From positions 434,001 through 498,000 of the forward strand of contig JAHBYF010000001.1 in the NCBI GenBank assembly GCA_019636095.1: DNA of 64,000 nt, written 5' to 3'. The stretch comes from Hyphomonadaceae bacterium (lineage in GTDB: Bacteria; Pseudomonadota; Alphaproteobacteria; Caulobacterales; Aquidulcibacteraceae). This document shows positions 9,067 through 16,972 of this stretch, piece after piece (the first letter of the stretch is position 1; the number at the start of each line of letters is the position of its first letter). The position numbers and the translations under genes were made by a program. The notes under the pieces are model-generated. The model was not told the origin of the DNA and made no database searches. It saw only the letters and a list, made by a program, of their open reading frames with translations.

Positions 9067-10161
9067 ATGAAAGCGATCGCTGCGTTAGCAGCTTTGATGT
9101 TTTGCGCCACCGTAGGCTCATCGCGTGCGCAGCGCATTGAGTTTGATCCGCGTTCCTATCAAGATCTGGTCACGCAGCCGACTGAAGTTCTTGTGCTGGG
9201 GTCTCCGCACCTGCAAGCGACACCGGAAGATTGGGATAGCTCATCGCTTGAGACGCTGCTGGCGCGTTTGGAAGCGTATCATCCCGCAGCAATCATGATT
9301 GAGGCGTTGCCTGGTGAGAGCGCAGACGCGCTTTGGCGGTATCGGGAAAGTTCACCGGAAACGGCGGCGACCTATTCAGGGCGCGCTCTGATTATTGCGC
9401 AGGTGGCTCAATTGGAGCTGGATGTGGATGCGCCGACGGCTGAAGCCGAAGTACGCAGGCTCTTGCTCGCGTGGCCTTCCCAGCCGACGGCCGCGCAGAG
9501 ACGGCATCTTGCGGCGTTGTTTGCCGCCTCGGGAGATCCAAATTCGGCGCTTGTTCAATGGTGGCGGCTAGCCCCCGACGACATGACGGTTGGGGACGGT
9601 ATCTCCCATCGGCTCATTTCAGAGCTGGATGCGTTCGCTTCAATCCGCAACGAAGGCCACTTGATTGGCGCACGCCTTGCCGCCCGCCTTGGCCTGGAGC
9701 GTGTCTATCCGATTGATGATCATCTTGCCGACGATACTGAGAACGAACACGCCTCGGAATTGGAGCAATATTTCTCACAACAATGGATACACCAGATTCT
9801 GGACGATTCGCGCCGCGCCGCAGTGCGCGATGCGCCCAATAGATTGCGCACCAGCGCGGAAACACTAGCGACCTATCGCTTGGTGAATGGCGGTGGTGAA
9901 CGCTCCGAGACGGGGATGCTTAGCCAGTACCTGCGCGAGATGTTACATCGTGAGGGTGATAACAGAGTGGGGCGGCTTCATCTGGCTACGCTAGAGGCGC
10001 GCAACTTGCGCCAAGTGGCGAACATCCGTGAAGCGGCGAGCATGTATCCCGGACAACGCATCCTGGTCATCATTGGATTTTCGCATAAGCCCTGGTTTGA
10101 GACGTACTTGAGGATGTCCCCGGATGTCGACCTTATCGACGTTGCATCGGTGCTCGAGTAG
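9067..10161 (+). CDS. DUF5694-type secreted protein
   Basis: 364 residues starting with a signal peptide (cleavage after SRA near residue 21). The N-terminal VLVLGSPHL, the MIEALPG segment, the central YPIDDH and the C-terminal ILVIIGFSHKPWFE are landmarks of the DUF5694 family, whose layout resembles TraB/GumN-type proteins. No biochemical role is established for that family that I can state. The start ATG at 9067 is preceded by GGAGAGACC; the longer frame back to 8986 is rejected because it puts a non-signal segment in front. It follows the kinase gene by 110 bases on the same strand. Confidence 0.78.
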   Translation: MKAIAALAALMFCATVGSSRAQRIEFDPRSYQDLVTQPTEVLVLGSPHLQATPEDWDSSSLETLLARLEAYHPAAIMIEALPGESADALWRYRESSPETAATYSGRALIIAQVAQLELDVDAPTAEAEVRRLLLAWPSQPTAAQRRHLAALFAASGDPNSALVQWWRLAPDDMTVGDGISHRLISELDAFASIRNEGHLIGARLAARLGLERVYPIDDHLADDTENEHASELEQYFSQQWIHQILDDSRRAAVRDAPNRLRTSAETLATYRLVNGGGERSETGMLSQYLREMLHREGDNRVGRLHLATLEARNLRQVANIREAASMYPGQRILVIIGFSHKPWFETYLRMSPDVDLIDVASVLE

Positions 10162-10379
10162 GCGGAGCTGAGGGCGTCAAGAGGCGAAGCGCACCGGGCA
10201 TGCGCGGTTCTTCTTTTGGCGGCTCCGCAATTGGGGAGGGCGTGAGCGGAGCCCAGGTTTCTTCAAGTCCGTGCTGTTTTGCGATTACTACCGCACCGGG
10301 TTTCTCGCACTTTGCACTCTCGTGTTTGGCCTGCATTTACTCGACGGCTTGGGGATGATGTAGGTCGCAATTTGCCGAT

Positions 10380-10460
10380 TGTCGGGCCGTTCGCGAGGGT
10401 AAGGGTACGTCCGACAACTCCGGCGCAACTAGGTCAGTCGCGGAAAATTGTCGCCACGGC
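10380..10460. repeat. dispersed intergenic repeat, copy 3
   Basis: This sits in the 322-base gap between the DUF5694 gene and a convergent pseudogene; the rest of the gap (10162-10379) shows nothing recognisable. It shares ACTAGGTCAGTCGC with copy 1. On the minus strand, GGCGACAATTTT followed by TGACCTAGTTGCGCCGGAGTTGTCG parallels copy 2 with a central deletion. Confidence 0.5.
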
Positions 10461-10483
10461 CGAGGTTGGCCGATTATTTTTGG

Positions 10484-11126
10484 TCAGACCGCAAATCCCG
10501 GCCCGAGAAAAACCATAGACAGCCCGCCAATCAGACCAGCAATCGCCAACCACATAGATGAGGCCCCAATCACGGCCTCAAGTTCTTTGGTGTCGACAGT
10601 CAAGCGGGGCGGAAAGAGTAGGCCGACGGCCAAGCCAAAGGATTGCGGCGCCGCGTGACATAGAATTGACGCCATTGGCGCATGATCGAATAGGGCGGTA
10701 GCGCACGCAAACACACCGGCTGTCAGCCAAGGGATTGTGACGATCCTAGCCATACGTCGTCTCGTCGGGAGAGCGAAGCCAGCAAGCCCTCTTGCAATCG
10801 CAACGACAATTGCAAACAGAACCAGAATAGATTGAAGGCTGCCGTAAGACCCCAAGACAATCGAGAGAATCCGGCGAGCTGAGGAGGCAGAAGCTAGGTG
10901 ACGCCCAGTGATATTGCTCCCAAAAGCAGGTTCGCCAACGGGCCCGCGATATCAATCACGGCGCCGCGGATGGTGCATTCGACATGAAAGAGGACAGCGC
11001 GGCGATTCGACCGCCCATAGCTATGCAAGCACCGCCATGGCCAAGTGCATGATGGGAGATATCGGCGGAAGCATAGGCAAGAAGCAAGATCGCGATCACA
11101 GCAAAAAGACTGTCGCGTGCGGGCAC
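10484..11126 (-). pseudogene. M50-like membrane metallopeptidase, broken by frameshifts
   Basis: Three reading frames on the minus strand join into one recognisable membrane protein. The first part starts at a GTG (11126) with AAGGAG seven bases upstream and runs RDSLFAVIAILLL to SHHALGHGGAC. The second, in another frame, gives HVECTIRGAVIDIAGPLANLLLG and stops after SLGVT. The last (from about 10855) gives four hydrophobic segments and ends at 10484. The order fits a small M50-like family, in which HExxH is followed by DxxGPLAN. The expected HELGH motif reads HALGH here, so the catalytic Glu is also gone. At least two frame breaks are needed. Confidence 0.65.
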
Positions 11127-11149
11127 GGGCCACTCCTTATTTTGGCGCG

Positions 11150-11305
11150 ACAAATGCCGAAACGCCAAGTGCAAACTACCGCGCCCCCAGCCGGCTGCCG
11201 TGGTGTCCAACGGCAGTTTGCGGCGAGAACATGCTATTGCTGCGCGCGCTAAGCGATTGACCGGATTGGATCGACTACGCCGTTGACGAAATTTGTCCGG
11301 CTGGG
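11150..11305. repeat. dispersed intergenic repeat, copy 4
   Basis: On the minus strand this aligns with copy 2 over about 150 bases: GACAAATTTCGTCAACGGCGTAG, CCAATCCGGTCAATCGCTTAGC, GCAGCAATAGCATG, and TTGCACTTGGCG. Like copy 2, it lies directly upstream of a minus-strand gene start. The three-frame translations of the two copies are also similar (DKF, RSNPV, CxRRK), but neither has a plausible start and stop arrangement. Confidence 0.55.
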
Positions 11306-11391
11306 CGAGGGTGGCCCTAAGCAGCCATGCAGCGGATATGCGGCGCCCTGTCGCCGTGCGGGACGGCGGGACCGCTCGTAGTCTTGCTCGC

Positions 11392-11790
11392 ATGAACGGG
11401 GGCGGCATCCTTCAGCGGATACGGGCGGTCGGGCTATTGCTCGCGTTGTTTGCGCTGACGTTCAGAGCCATGCTGCCGCCCGGGTTCATGCTGGACACCA
11501 GCGGCAGCCAAATCGTGATGACGATGTGTGGCGGCGGCGAAGCGGTCCTCGATATCGCGACCGGCGAGGTCAATCACGGCACAGACCATAGCCCAGTCCG
11601 GCCTGACGTCAGCCAACATTGCCCATTCGCGTTGATGGGTGCGCCGACGTTGGTCGAACCGACGTCAACTGCGCAGCCGCCGATCTACGCCCCACCCATT
11701 CGAACTGGCGCTGTCGTCGCTGAAGCGACGGGCGTGCATGACGCCACCGGTCCGCCGCTGCCAGCGCGCGGTCCACCACTCACTGCCTGA
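11392..11790 (+). CDS. DUF2946-like small membrane/secreted protein of a copper locus
   Basis: 132 residues. One hydrophobic segment (AVGLLLALFALTFRAMLPPGFML), then MTMCGGG and later SQHCPFALMGAP, then a proline-rich tail. The RAMLPPGFM segment and the HCPFA motif are hallmarks of DUF2946-type proteins, which commonly sit beside copper-uptake or copper-resistance genes. Two Cys, a His and several Met could bind a metal. It is first in a same-strand run with a TonB receptor and copper chaperones. The ATG at 11392 is used; the longer frame from 11293 overlaps an intergenic repeat. Confidence 0.7.
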   Translation: MNGGGILQRIRAVGLLLALFALTFRAMLPPGFMLDTSGSQIVMTMCGGGEAVLDIATGEVNHGTDHSPVRPDVSQHCPFALMGAPTLVEPTSTAQPPIYAPPIRTGAVVAEATGVHDATGPPLPARGPPLTA

Positions 11791-11799
11791 TCCTAAGCC

Positions 11800-11818
11800 G
11801 CCCGCTTGTTGAGCGGGC
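11800..11818 (+). other. hairpin between the DUF2946-like gene and the TonB receptor gene
   Basis: GCCCGCT (11800-11806), loop TGTTG, AGCGGGC (11812-11818), followed by a weakly T-rich run (TCGTCTTGCGTTT). It could act as an attenuator or partial terminator, setting the first gene of the copper run apart from the rest, or as an mRNA-stabilising stem. No strong U tract is present. Confidence 0.4.
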
Positions 11819-11873
11819 TCGTCTTGCGTTTCCCGCCGCGTTGAACACGCGCGCGCTCATCAGGCTTGTGAAC

Positions 11874-13892
11874 ATGTCATTCAAATCGACGCTGCTCGTC
11901 AGCGCGCTGACGCTCATGCCCGGCATGGCGTTGGCCCAGACCGTCACCGAATCTGAAACCATTATCGTCACCGCTCGACCCAATCCGGAGGACCCGCCCG
12001 TAGTAGCGGAAGCACGCGAGCGGTTGGCCCGAACGCCCGGCGCAGTGTCCGTCGTGTCGAACGAAAGCTACGAGGCACGGTCCGTTACGGGTCTAACTGA
12101 TCTTCTTCGGGATGTGCCCGGCGTGCTCGTTCAGCGGCGCTACGGCGAGGAATCCCGGTTCTCCATTCGTGGCTCGGGCATCGATCAGTCCTACCACCAA
12201 CGCGGTGTTCTGTTCGCCCAAGATGGCGTGCCTTTCGCTGACGCTGACGGCTTCTCTGATTTCCAAAAACTCGATCCGCTGACCGCCCGCTACATCGAGG
12301 TATACCGTGGTGGGAATGCTCTTCGGTTTGGCGGTGCTCAGTTGGGCGGCGCCGTCAACCTCGTGACGCCGACAGGTCGCTCTGCTGAGTCGCCAAACCT
12401 CTTGCGCGCTGAACTTGGTTCATTCGGTTTCGAGCGGGTCGCCGGGCAGTTCGCCCGAGAGTGGGGACAGTGGGACGGTTTCGCCGCGCTCACGGCGATG
12501 CAGGGTGACGGCTTTCGAGAACACGCCGCCCAGGAGCAGCTACGCGGTACGTTGAACCTGGGGTACTCGTTCGGCCCAGATCGAGAAGTGCGGCTGATCA
12601 CGTACGGCGCCGACATCGAACAGGAGGTCCCCGGCACGCTGACGCTGGCGCAAGCGTTGGCCACGCCGGACGCTGGCGCCCCAGGCGCGATCGCGACGAA
12701 CTGGCAACGAGATCAGAGCGTGTTTCGCACCAGCTTGCAGGCGCGTTGGCGTTTGAACGCTTCAACCGTGTTCGAAGGCGGAGTGTACGCAACAGCCACA
12801 GACCTTGTTCATCCGATCTCGCTTCTGATCGAGCAGCAAATTCAGACCCAAGGTGTTTTCGGGCGCTTCGATTGGACCGGCGATCTCGGCGGGCATCGCG
12901 CCGATCTTTACTACGGTGTGTCGTATCGCCAGGGGCACAACGACCAAGAACTTGGTCCGGTGTTCTTCCCGGTCGATGGCGACAGCCATCAAGAAGCTAC
13001 CGGGCTCGATGTGTTCGCTGAAGGCCGCTACTTCGTCAGCGATCGCTTTGCGCTTGTCGCCGGCGGTTCTTACGGGCGCGCCACCAGAGACTACACCGAT
13101 CACTTGAACGCCGCGAACAACGCGTCTGAGACCTTCGATTGGTTTGCCCCACGCGTGGGCCTCATCTGGGAGAACGAAGGCGGCGTTCAATTCTACGGCA
13201 ACATCACGCGATCCGTGGAGCCTCCGCACTATGGAGCGCTGGTTCAGGCGCCATACCCTGGGTTCGTTCCAGTGCAGCCGCAAGAAGCGTGGACGGGAGA
13301 ACTCGGCACACGCGGTCGCGTCGGCGCGCTCGTGTGGGACATTACTGCCTATCGTGCCGAGATCGAGAACGAACTCCTGAGTTTCAATCCGGGCGTCGGC
13401 ATCCCCGCCGCGTTCTTCAACGCCGGCCAGACGGTGCACCAGGGCATTGAGTTCGCGCTAGACTGGGAGATCGCTGACGGATGGCTCCTACGCCAGAGCT
13501 ACACGTACTCGGACTTCTTCTTCGATGGCGATCCGACCTACGGCGACAACCAAATTCCTGTCGCGCCGGAACACCAGTACCGAGCGATGCTGAGGTATAC
13601 CAACCCAGCCGGTTGGTTCATCGCTCCCAGCGTCGAGTGGCGTCCAGGCGACACATGGGTTGACTACGCCAACACCCTCGAAGCGCCGGGCTACACGATT
13701 TGGTCGTTGAATGCCGGCTGGGATTTCGGCAACGGCGTCTCGCTGTTCGTCGATGCCCGCAATCTCACTGACGAAGCTTACGTACCGGAGTTTGGCGCCA
13801 TCACCGACGCCAGCACCATCGGGGCTAACACAGCCGTCTTCTATCCCGGTGAAGGTCGCTCCGTGTACGGCGGCATCGCCTATCGCTTTTGA
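11874..13892 (+). CDS. TonB-dependent outer-membrane receptor, probably for copper
   Basis: 672 residues. Signal peptide (cleavage after ALA-Q at about 20-21), a TonB-box-like segment (ETIIVTA), a plug domain (VPGVLVQRRYG, FSIRGSG, RGVLFAQDGVPF, IEVYRGGNALRFGGAQLGGAVN) and a C-terminal 22-strand barrel ending in aromatic F (IAYRF). The family moves metal complexes or other nutrients across the outer membrane using proton-motive force. The copper assignment rests only on the four copper-linked genes that follow it within 2.1 kb. The ATG at 11874 is chosen over a TTG at 11841 because it gives a standard signal peptide. Confidence 0.85.
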   Translation: MSFKSTLLVSALTLMPGMALAQTVTESETIIVTARPNPEDPPVVAEARERLARTPGAVSVVSNESYEARSVTGLTDLLRDVPGVLVQRRYGEESRFSIRGSGIDQSYHQRGVLFAQDGVPFADADGFSDFQKLDPLTARYIEVYRGGNALRFGGAQLGGAVNLVTPTGRSAESPNLLRAELGSFGFERVAGQFAREWGQWDGFAALTAMQGDGFREHAAQEQLRGTLNLGYSFGPDREVRLITYGADIEQEVPGTLTLAQALATPDAGAPGAIATNWQRDQSVFRTSLQARWRLNASTVFEGGVYATATDLVHPISLLIEQQIQTQGVFGRFDWTGDLGGHRADLYYGVSYRQGHNDQELGPVFFPVDGDSHQEATGLDVFAEGRYFVSDRFALVAGGSYGRATRDYTDHLNAANNASETFDWFAPRVGLIWENEGGVQFYGNITRSVEPPHYGALVQAPYPGFVPVQPQEAWTGELGTRGRVGALVWDITAYRAEIENELLSFNPGVGIPAAFFNAGQTVHQGIEFALDWEIADGWLLRQSYTYSDFFFDGDPTYGDNQIPVAPEHQYRAMLRYTNPAGWFIAPSVEWRPGDTWVDYANTLEAPGYTIWSLNAGWDFGNGVSLFVDARNLTDEAYVPEFGAITDASTIGANTAVFYPGEGRSVYGGIAYRF

Positions 13893-13906
13893 TCAGGGGA
13901 AGTCCA

Positions 13907-14371
13907 ATGAACCTCAGCAATATCATCCGAGTTGCCGTCGCCAGCGTTGTATTGGCGGCGACTGTCGGCGCCTCCGAAGTCGAAGCTCAGCAACAGGCCG
14001 GCAACATTGTAATCGAGAGCGCTTGGATCGGAGCCACAAATCCAGGCGCCACAGTTGGCGCCGGCTATGTCACGCTACGAAATACCGGTCCTCGATCGGA
14101 GCGATTGACGTCGGCTGCTAGCGATGCCGCCGATCGCGTCGAACTCCACGAAATGACCGTCACAAACGGCATGATGCGGATGCATCCTGTTGCGGCGATC
14201 GAGATACCGCCGGGGGGAGCGGTTACACTTGCTCCGGGCGGCCTACACATCATGTTCCTCGATATTCGCGCGCCGTTCGCGGTCGGCTCGACCGTTCCCG
14301 TGACGATGCGCTTCGAACATCAGGGCGATGTCCAGGTGGAGTTCATGGTGCGCCGACGGGATGGGAGGTAG
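13907..14371 (+). CDS. PCuAC-type periplasmic copper chaperone
   Basis: 154 residues. Signal peptide, then the beta-barrel PCuAC fold with its copper motif: HEM...MMRMH followed by GGLHIMF, i.e. His and Met ligands spaced as in the family pattern H(M)x10Mx21HxM. PCuAC proteins carry Cu(I) in the periplasm and pass it to SCO proteins or directly to cytochrome oxidase. The ATG at 13907 has AGGGGA upstream, 14 bases after the receptor stop. The SCO gene follows after 4 bases, which fits a handover pair. Confidence 0.9.
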   Translation: MNLSNIIRVAVASVVLAATVGASEVEAQQQAGNIVIESAWIGATNPGATVGAGYVTLRNTGPRSERLTSAASDAADRVELHEMTVTNGMMRMHPVAAIEIPPGGAVTLAPGGLHIMFLDIRAPFAVGSTVPVTMRFEHQGDVQVEFMVRRRDGR

Positions 14372-14375
14372 CGCC

Positions 14376-15011
14376 ATGAATGAAGAAATTCATCGACGCT
14401 TTAGATGGACCGATTGGCCACTCCTCGCCATCGCCGGCCTCTCGGCTGTCCTGGCGATCCTCGTCGTAATCTACTTCACAACCGCTCCACCCGCCGTCAC
14501 TGGCCCTACGGAGAATCAGTTCTCCGAATTCGCTCGCGGTGTAGACGACGTCGCCTTGACTGACTCCAACGGCGCGACGCTTCGGTGGGCCGATCTCAAT
14601 GGCAAACCCAGGTTGGTGTTCTTCGGCTTCACGCGCTGTCCGGAGATTTGTCCTACCACAGTCGCTGAACTGAGTGCGGCCATCGATGAACTCGGCGCTG
14701 ATGCGCGCGACGTCGAAGTAGATTTCGTGAGTGTCGATCCGGCCAGGGACACGTCAGAGCATTTGGCTGCGTATTTCTCCAGCTTCGGACCTCGCTTCCG
14801 AGGTCTCACCGGCGATCGTGCCGAGATCGACCGGCTCGTTCATTCATTCCGAGCGTCTTACGAGTACGTGCCCACCAGTGGCGGCGACTACACCGTGAAC
14901 CACACCGCGATCACGTACCTCGTGAATCCTCAGGGCGAGGTCGTTGACATCTTCGGATACGGCAATCCGCATGATCGAACGGTCGCTCAACTTCGTGCCT
15001 TCCTGAGTTAG
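14376..15011 (+). CDS. SCO1/SenC family copper-binding assembly protein
   Basis: 211 residues. One N-terminal membrane anchor (about 17-38), then a thioredoxin-like domain with the copper/redox motif CPEIC (FFGFTRCPEICPTT) and the conserved His in VNHTAITYLV. SCO proteins insert copper into the CuA site of cytochrome c oxidase, or act as copper-dependent thiol reductases. It lies 4 bases after the PCuAC gene and 11 bases before the YcnI gene, so all three are almost certainly one mRNA. Confidence 0.92.
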   Translation: MNEEIHRRFRWTDWPLLAIAGLSAVLAILVVIYFTTAPPAVTGPTENQFSEFARGVDDVALTDSNGATLRWADLNGKPRLVFFGFTRCPEICPTTVAELSAAIDELGADARDVEVDFVSVDPARDTSEHLAAYFSSFGPRFRGLTGDRAEIDRLVHSFRASYEYVPTSGGDYTVNHTAITYLVNPQGEVVDIFGYGNPHDRTVAQLRAFLS

Positions 15012-15022
15012 GAGCAAACAAC

Positions 15023-15562
15023 ATGCTTCGTACCTTGCTGTTCGCCGGCGTATTCGCGTTGGCCGTCACTTCAGCCGCCTCGGCCCACATTGTGTTCGAC
15101 CAACCGCAGGCGCTGCCCAATTCCTACTACGCTGGCTTTCTGCGTGTGAGCCACGGATGCTTTGCATCGCCCACACGTTCTATCCGCGTAGAGATTCCGG
15201 ACGGCATCGATATCGCTCGACCTCAGCCAAAACCCGGCTGGAGCCTGAGCGTAGAGCATGCTCGACTTGCGGCCCCCATTCGGACCGAGGGCGGCTTCGA
15301 GATAACTGAGCGCGTCACCGCCATCACGTGGACCGGTGAACTTCCCGCCGACCAGTTCGATCAATTCGGAATCATGATGCGCCTGCCCGATCGAGACGGC
15401 CCGCTGTATTTCCGTGTCACTCAGACATGCGCCAGCGGCGAACAGCAATGGGCCGACATCCCGCCGGAAGGGACGCCCTGGCACTCGGTGCCGCACCCGG
15501 CGCCGGTGATCACACTCATGACGCCGGAGCAACATGGAGCCGACGATGATCATCATCACTAG
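15023..15562 (+). CDS. YcnI/DUF1775 family copper-binding protein
   Basis: 179 residues. Signal peptide ending SASA, so the mature protein begins with His (HIVFD), the N-terminal histidine that forms the copper brace in YcnI domains. A Trp in PKPGWSL matches the conserved tryptophan of the family. Two cysteines (SHGCF and QTCAS) and a C-terminal DDDHHH tail add possible metal ligands. Members bind Cu(II) outside the cytoplasmic membrane. Its place between SCO and an uptake-associated gene supports a role in copper acquisition. Confidence 0.88.
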   Translation: MLRTLLFAGVFALAVTSAASAHIVFDQPQALPNSYYAGFLRVSHGCFASPTRSIRVEIPDGIDIARPQPKPGWSLSVEHARLAAPIRTEGGFEITERVTAITWTGELPADQFDQFGIMMRLPDRDGPLYFRVTQTCASGEQQWADIPPEGTPWHSVPHPAPVITLMTPEQHGADDDHHH

Positions 15563-15586
15563 GCGCACCATGAGGGAGCAGCGTCG

Positions 15587-15967
15587 ATGATCGCCGTCGC
15601 GTCCTGCTCACCAGGCGGTAACGACCAGGATGACATCGCTGCGATCGAAGCCGTGATGCGAGCTACGTGGGACAGGCCCGAGGCGCCGCTCGACGCCGGC
15701 CCGATTGCAGTGTCAGGCGACTACGCCGTAGCCGACTGGACGCAAGGCGACATGGGCGGTCGAGCGCTGTTTCGCCGTGATGGTAGTTGGAAGGTGGTGC
15801 TGTGTTCCGGCGACGGGTTACGCACTACCGAAGGTCTGCAAAGTGTCGGTGTGCCAGCGAGAGATGCGCGAAATCTGGAAGTTGCACTGACGAGGCTCGA
15901 ACGAGACGTGTCAGGGGAGCGCCTCGCAGCGATGTCGTTGTTCGCAGGAGTTGTGCGGATGGAATAG
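15587..15967 (+). CDS. copper-uptake-system-associated protein
   Basis: 126 residues. The segment ALFRRDGSWKVVLCSGDGLR is characteristic of small proteins that accompany bacterial copper-uptake cassettes. The first available start, 24 bases after the YcnI stop, gives only MIAVASC before the mature part. That looks like the tail of a lipoprotein signal peptide (V-A-S-C), so the N-terminus is probably shortened or begins at a non-standard codon; an in-frame stop (15560-15562) rules out a longer form. The function of the family is not established beyond its context. Confidence 0.68.
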   Translation: MIAVASCSPGGNDQDDIAAIEAVMRATWDRPEAPLDAGPIAVSGDYAVADWTQGDMGGRALFRRDGSWKVVLCSGDGLRTTEGLQSVGVPARDARNLEVALTRLERDVSGERLAAMSLFAGVVRME

Positions 15968-16160
15968 AACTCTCGGCCGATCGGCGCCGCCGCAAGCGAT
16001 CACGCGCACCCGCGCCGCCTCCCTCGCCGCCAGATTGCCAACCCATGCAAACGCATCAGTGCACTGGGGATTTATCAAATCGGCTGGGGGTCCACAAATT
16101 CGGCGTGGCGCAGCATGAGCTGCGCGGCGCATCTGATGCGCGCGGGTGATCTTCTTGCAT

Positions 16161-16223
16161 GTGTGACACGCACTGCACTGCCGTCGCCTAGAATGGCGAC
16201 AGGCGTTGGGTGCGTATGTGTCA
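16161..16223. repeat. palindromic intergenic element, copy A
   Basis: Outer arms GTGTGACACGCAC (16161-16173) and GTGCGTATGTGTCA (16210-16223) pair imperfectly; inside is a second hairpin, GTCGCC-TAGAAT-GGCGAC (16183-16200). It lies 9 bases beyond the 3' end of the minus-strand gene at 16232. The arms match those of copies B (16889-16972) and C (17616-17684). The rest of the gap before it (15968-16160) shows no gene. Confidence 0.65.
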
Positions 16224-16231
16224 TCCTGCTG

Positions 16232-16762
16232 TTATGAGGTATCCGCGCATGCGGGGGTGAGGGGCAGACCGAGCGATGCAGCGCATTGCGCTGGCGGTGC
16301 GACCATGATGATGGCGCAGAGTTTGGTCAGGCGTCGGAGCGCGCGCGGCAAGAGATAGCGGCGGGTGAAGCCGTCGAGATCGCGGAAGGCGGCGATGAGG
16401 CGGCTGATGCGTCCGTGCGGCGTGGGTGCGGCGAGCGCTTTGCGCAGACGCGAACCGAGAATGGCGCGGCTCATGCCGGCGCGATTGATGCGGCGGCGAA
16501 AACAGGCGGGCGCCGTGTTGCGGAGTGTTCGAGAAGGCGCGCGCCGATCCGTGAGCATTTCCGCCACGCGCGCGATTGCGAGGGCGCCAAGGAGCTGCTT
16601 CAGCCAGGCGAGTGAGACGAAGCCATAACGTTGGCGGATGTGGCGACGGTTGGCGAAACGCTCGCCGCAGAGAACCAGCGCAATCCAACTCAACATCGCA
16701 ACCGCCCAGCTGATGAGCCGGGCTGTGCGGTTTGGATTGAGGAGGGGCGGGCGTGTGTTCAT
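16232..16762 (-). CDS. small membrane protein of unknown function
   Basis: 176 residues. One clear hydrophobic segment near the N-terminus (LISWAVAMLSWIALVLC, about 16-32), a very Arg-rich central part, and a second hydrophobic patch near the end (LCAIIMVAPPAQCAAS). Basic, Arg-rich composition suggests nucleic-acid, lipid or membrane-surface contact, but I recognise no family. It is bracketed by palindromic repeat copies A and B. An overlapping frame at 16221-16784 is judged a shadow because its composition is unstructured. Confidence 0.5.
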   Translation of the reverse strand: MNTRPPLLNPNRTARLISWAVAMLSWIALVLCGERFANRRHIRQRYGFVSLAWLKQLLGALAIARVAEMLTDRRAPSRTLRNTAPACFRRRINRAGMSRAILGSRLRKALAAPTPHGRISRLIAAFRDLDGFTRRYLLPRALRRLTKLCAIIMVAPPAQCAASLGLPLTPACADTS

Positions 16763-16888
16763 TCGCGGAGCGATTGTCGCTCAAGCGAAGAGCCGCCGGA
16801 TAGATTGGCGCGATTTTTTCGTAAGCGCTTGGAATCGTGCGAGGCGGCGGCGCAAAATGGGGGGACAGAGGCGTGCGGGGCGGGCGAC

Positions 16889-16972
16889 AGCCGGTGACAC
16901 ACGCGCGCTCACTTGGCGCCGCGGAATTCCATCAATGCAGCGGGTGCGTGTGTGTCACCCCCGCCACCGGCT
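16889..16972. repeat. palindromic intergenic element, copy B
   Basis: Arms AGCCGGTGACACACGC (16889-16904) and GTGCGTGTGTGTCACC...CACCGGCT (16944-16972). The ends AGCCGGTG and CACCGGCT pair perfectly, and the GTGACACAC/GTGTGTCAC core pairs one step further in. It falls in a 369-base gap (16763-17131) that otherwise shows no gene. The spacer contains GGCGCCGCGGAATTCC. Confidence 0.7.

Noticed and set aside
12762..13439. 225-residue minus-strand frame inside the TonB receptor
   Set aside because: The receptor reading on the plus strand is continuous and has plug and barrel landmarks; the antisense frame has no recognisable feature.
16221..16784. 187-residue minus-strand frame overlapping the small membrane protein
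   Set aside because: It is His/Arg/Pro-rich and lacks any hydrophobic segment or fold signal, whereas the frame at 16232-16762 has a clear membrane segment.
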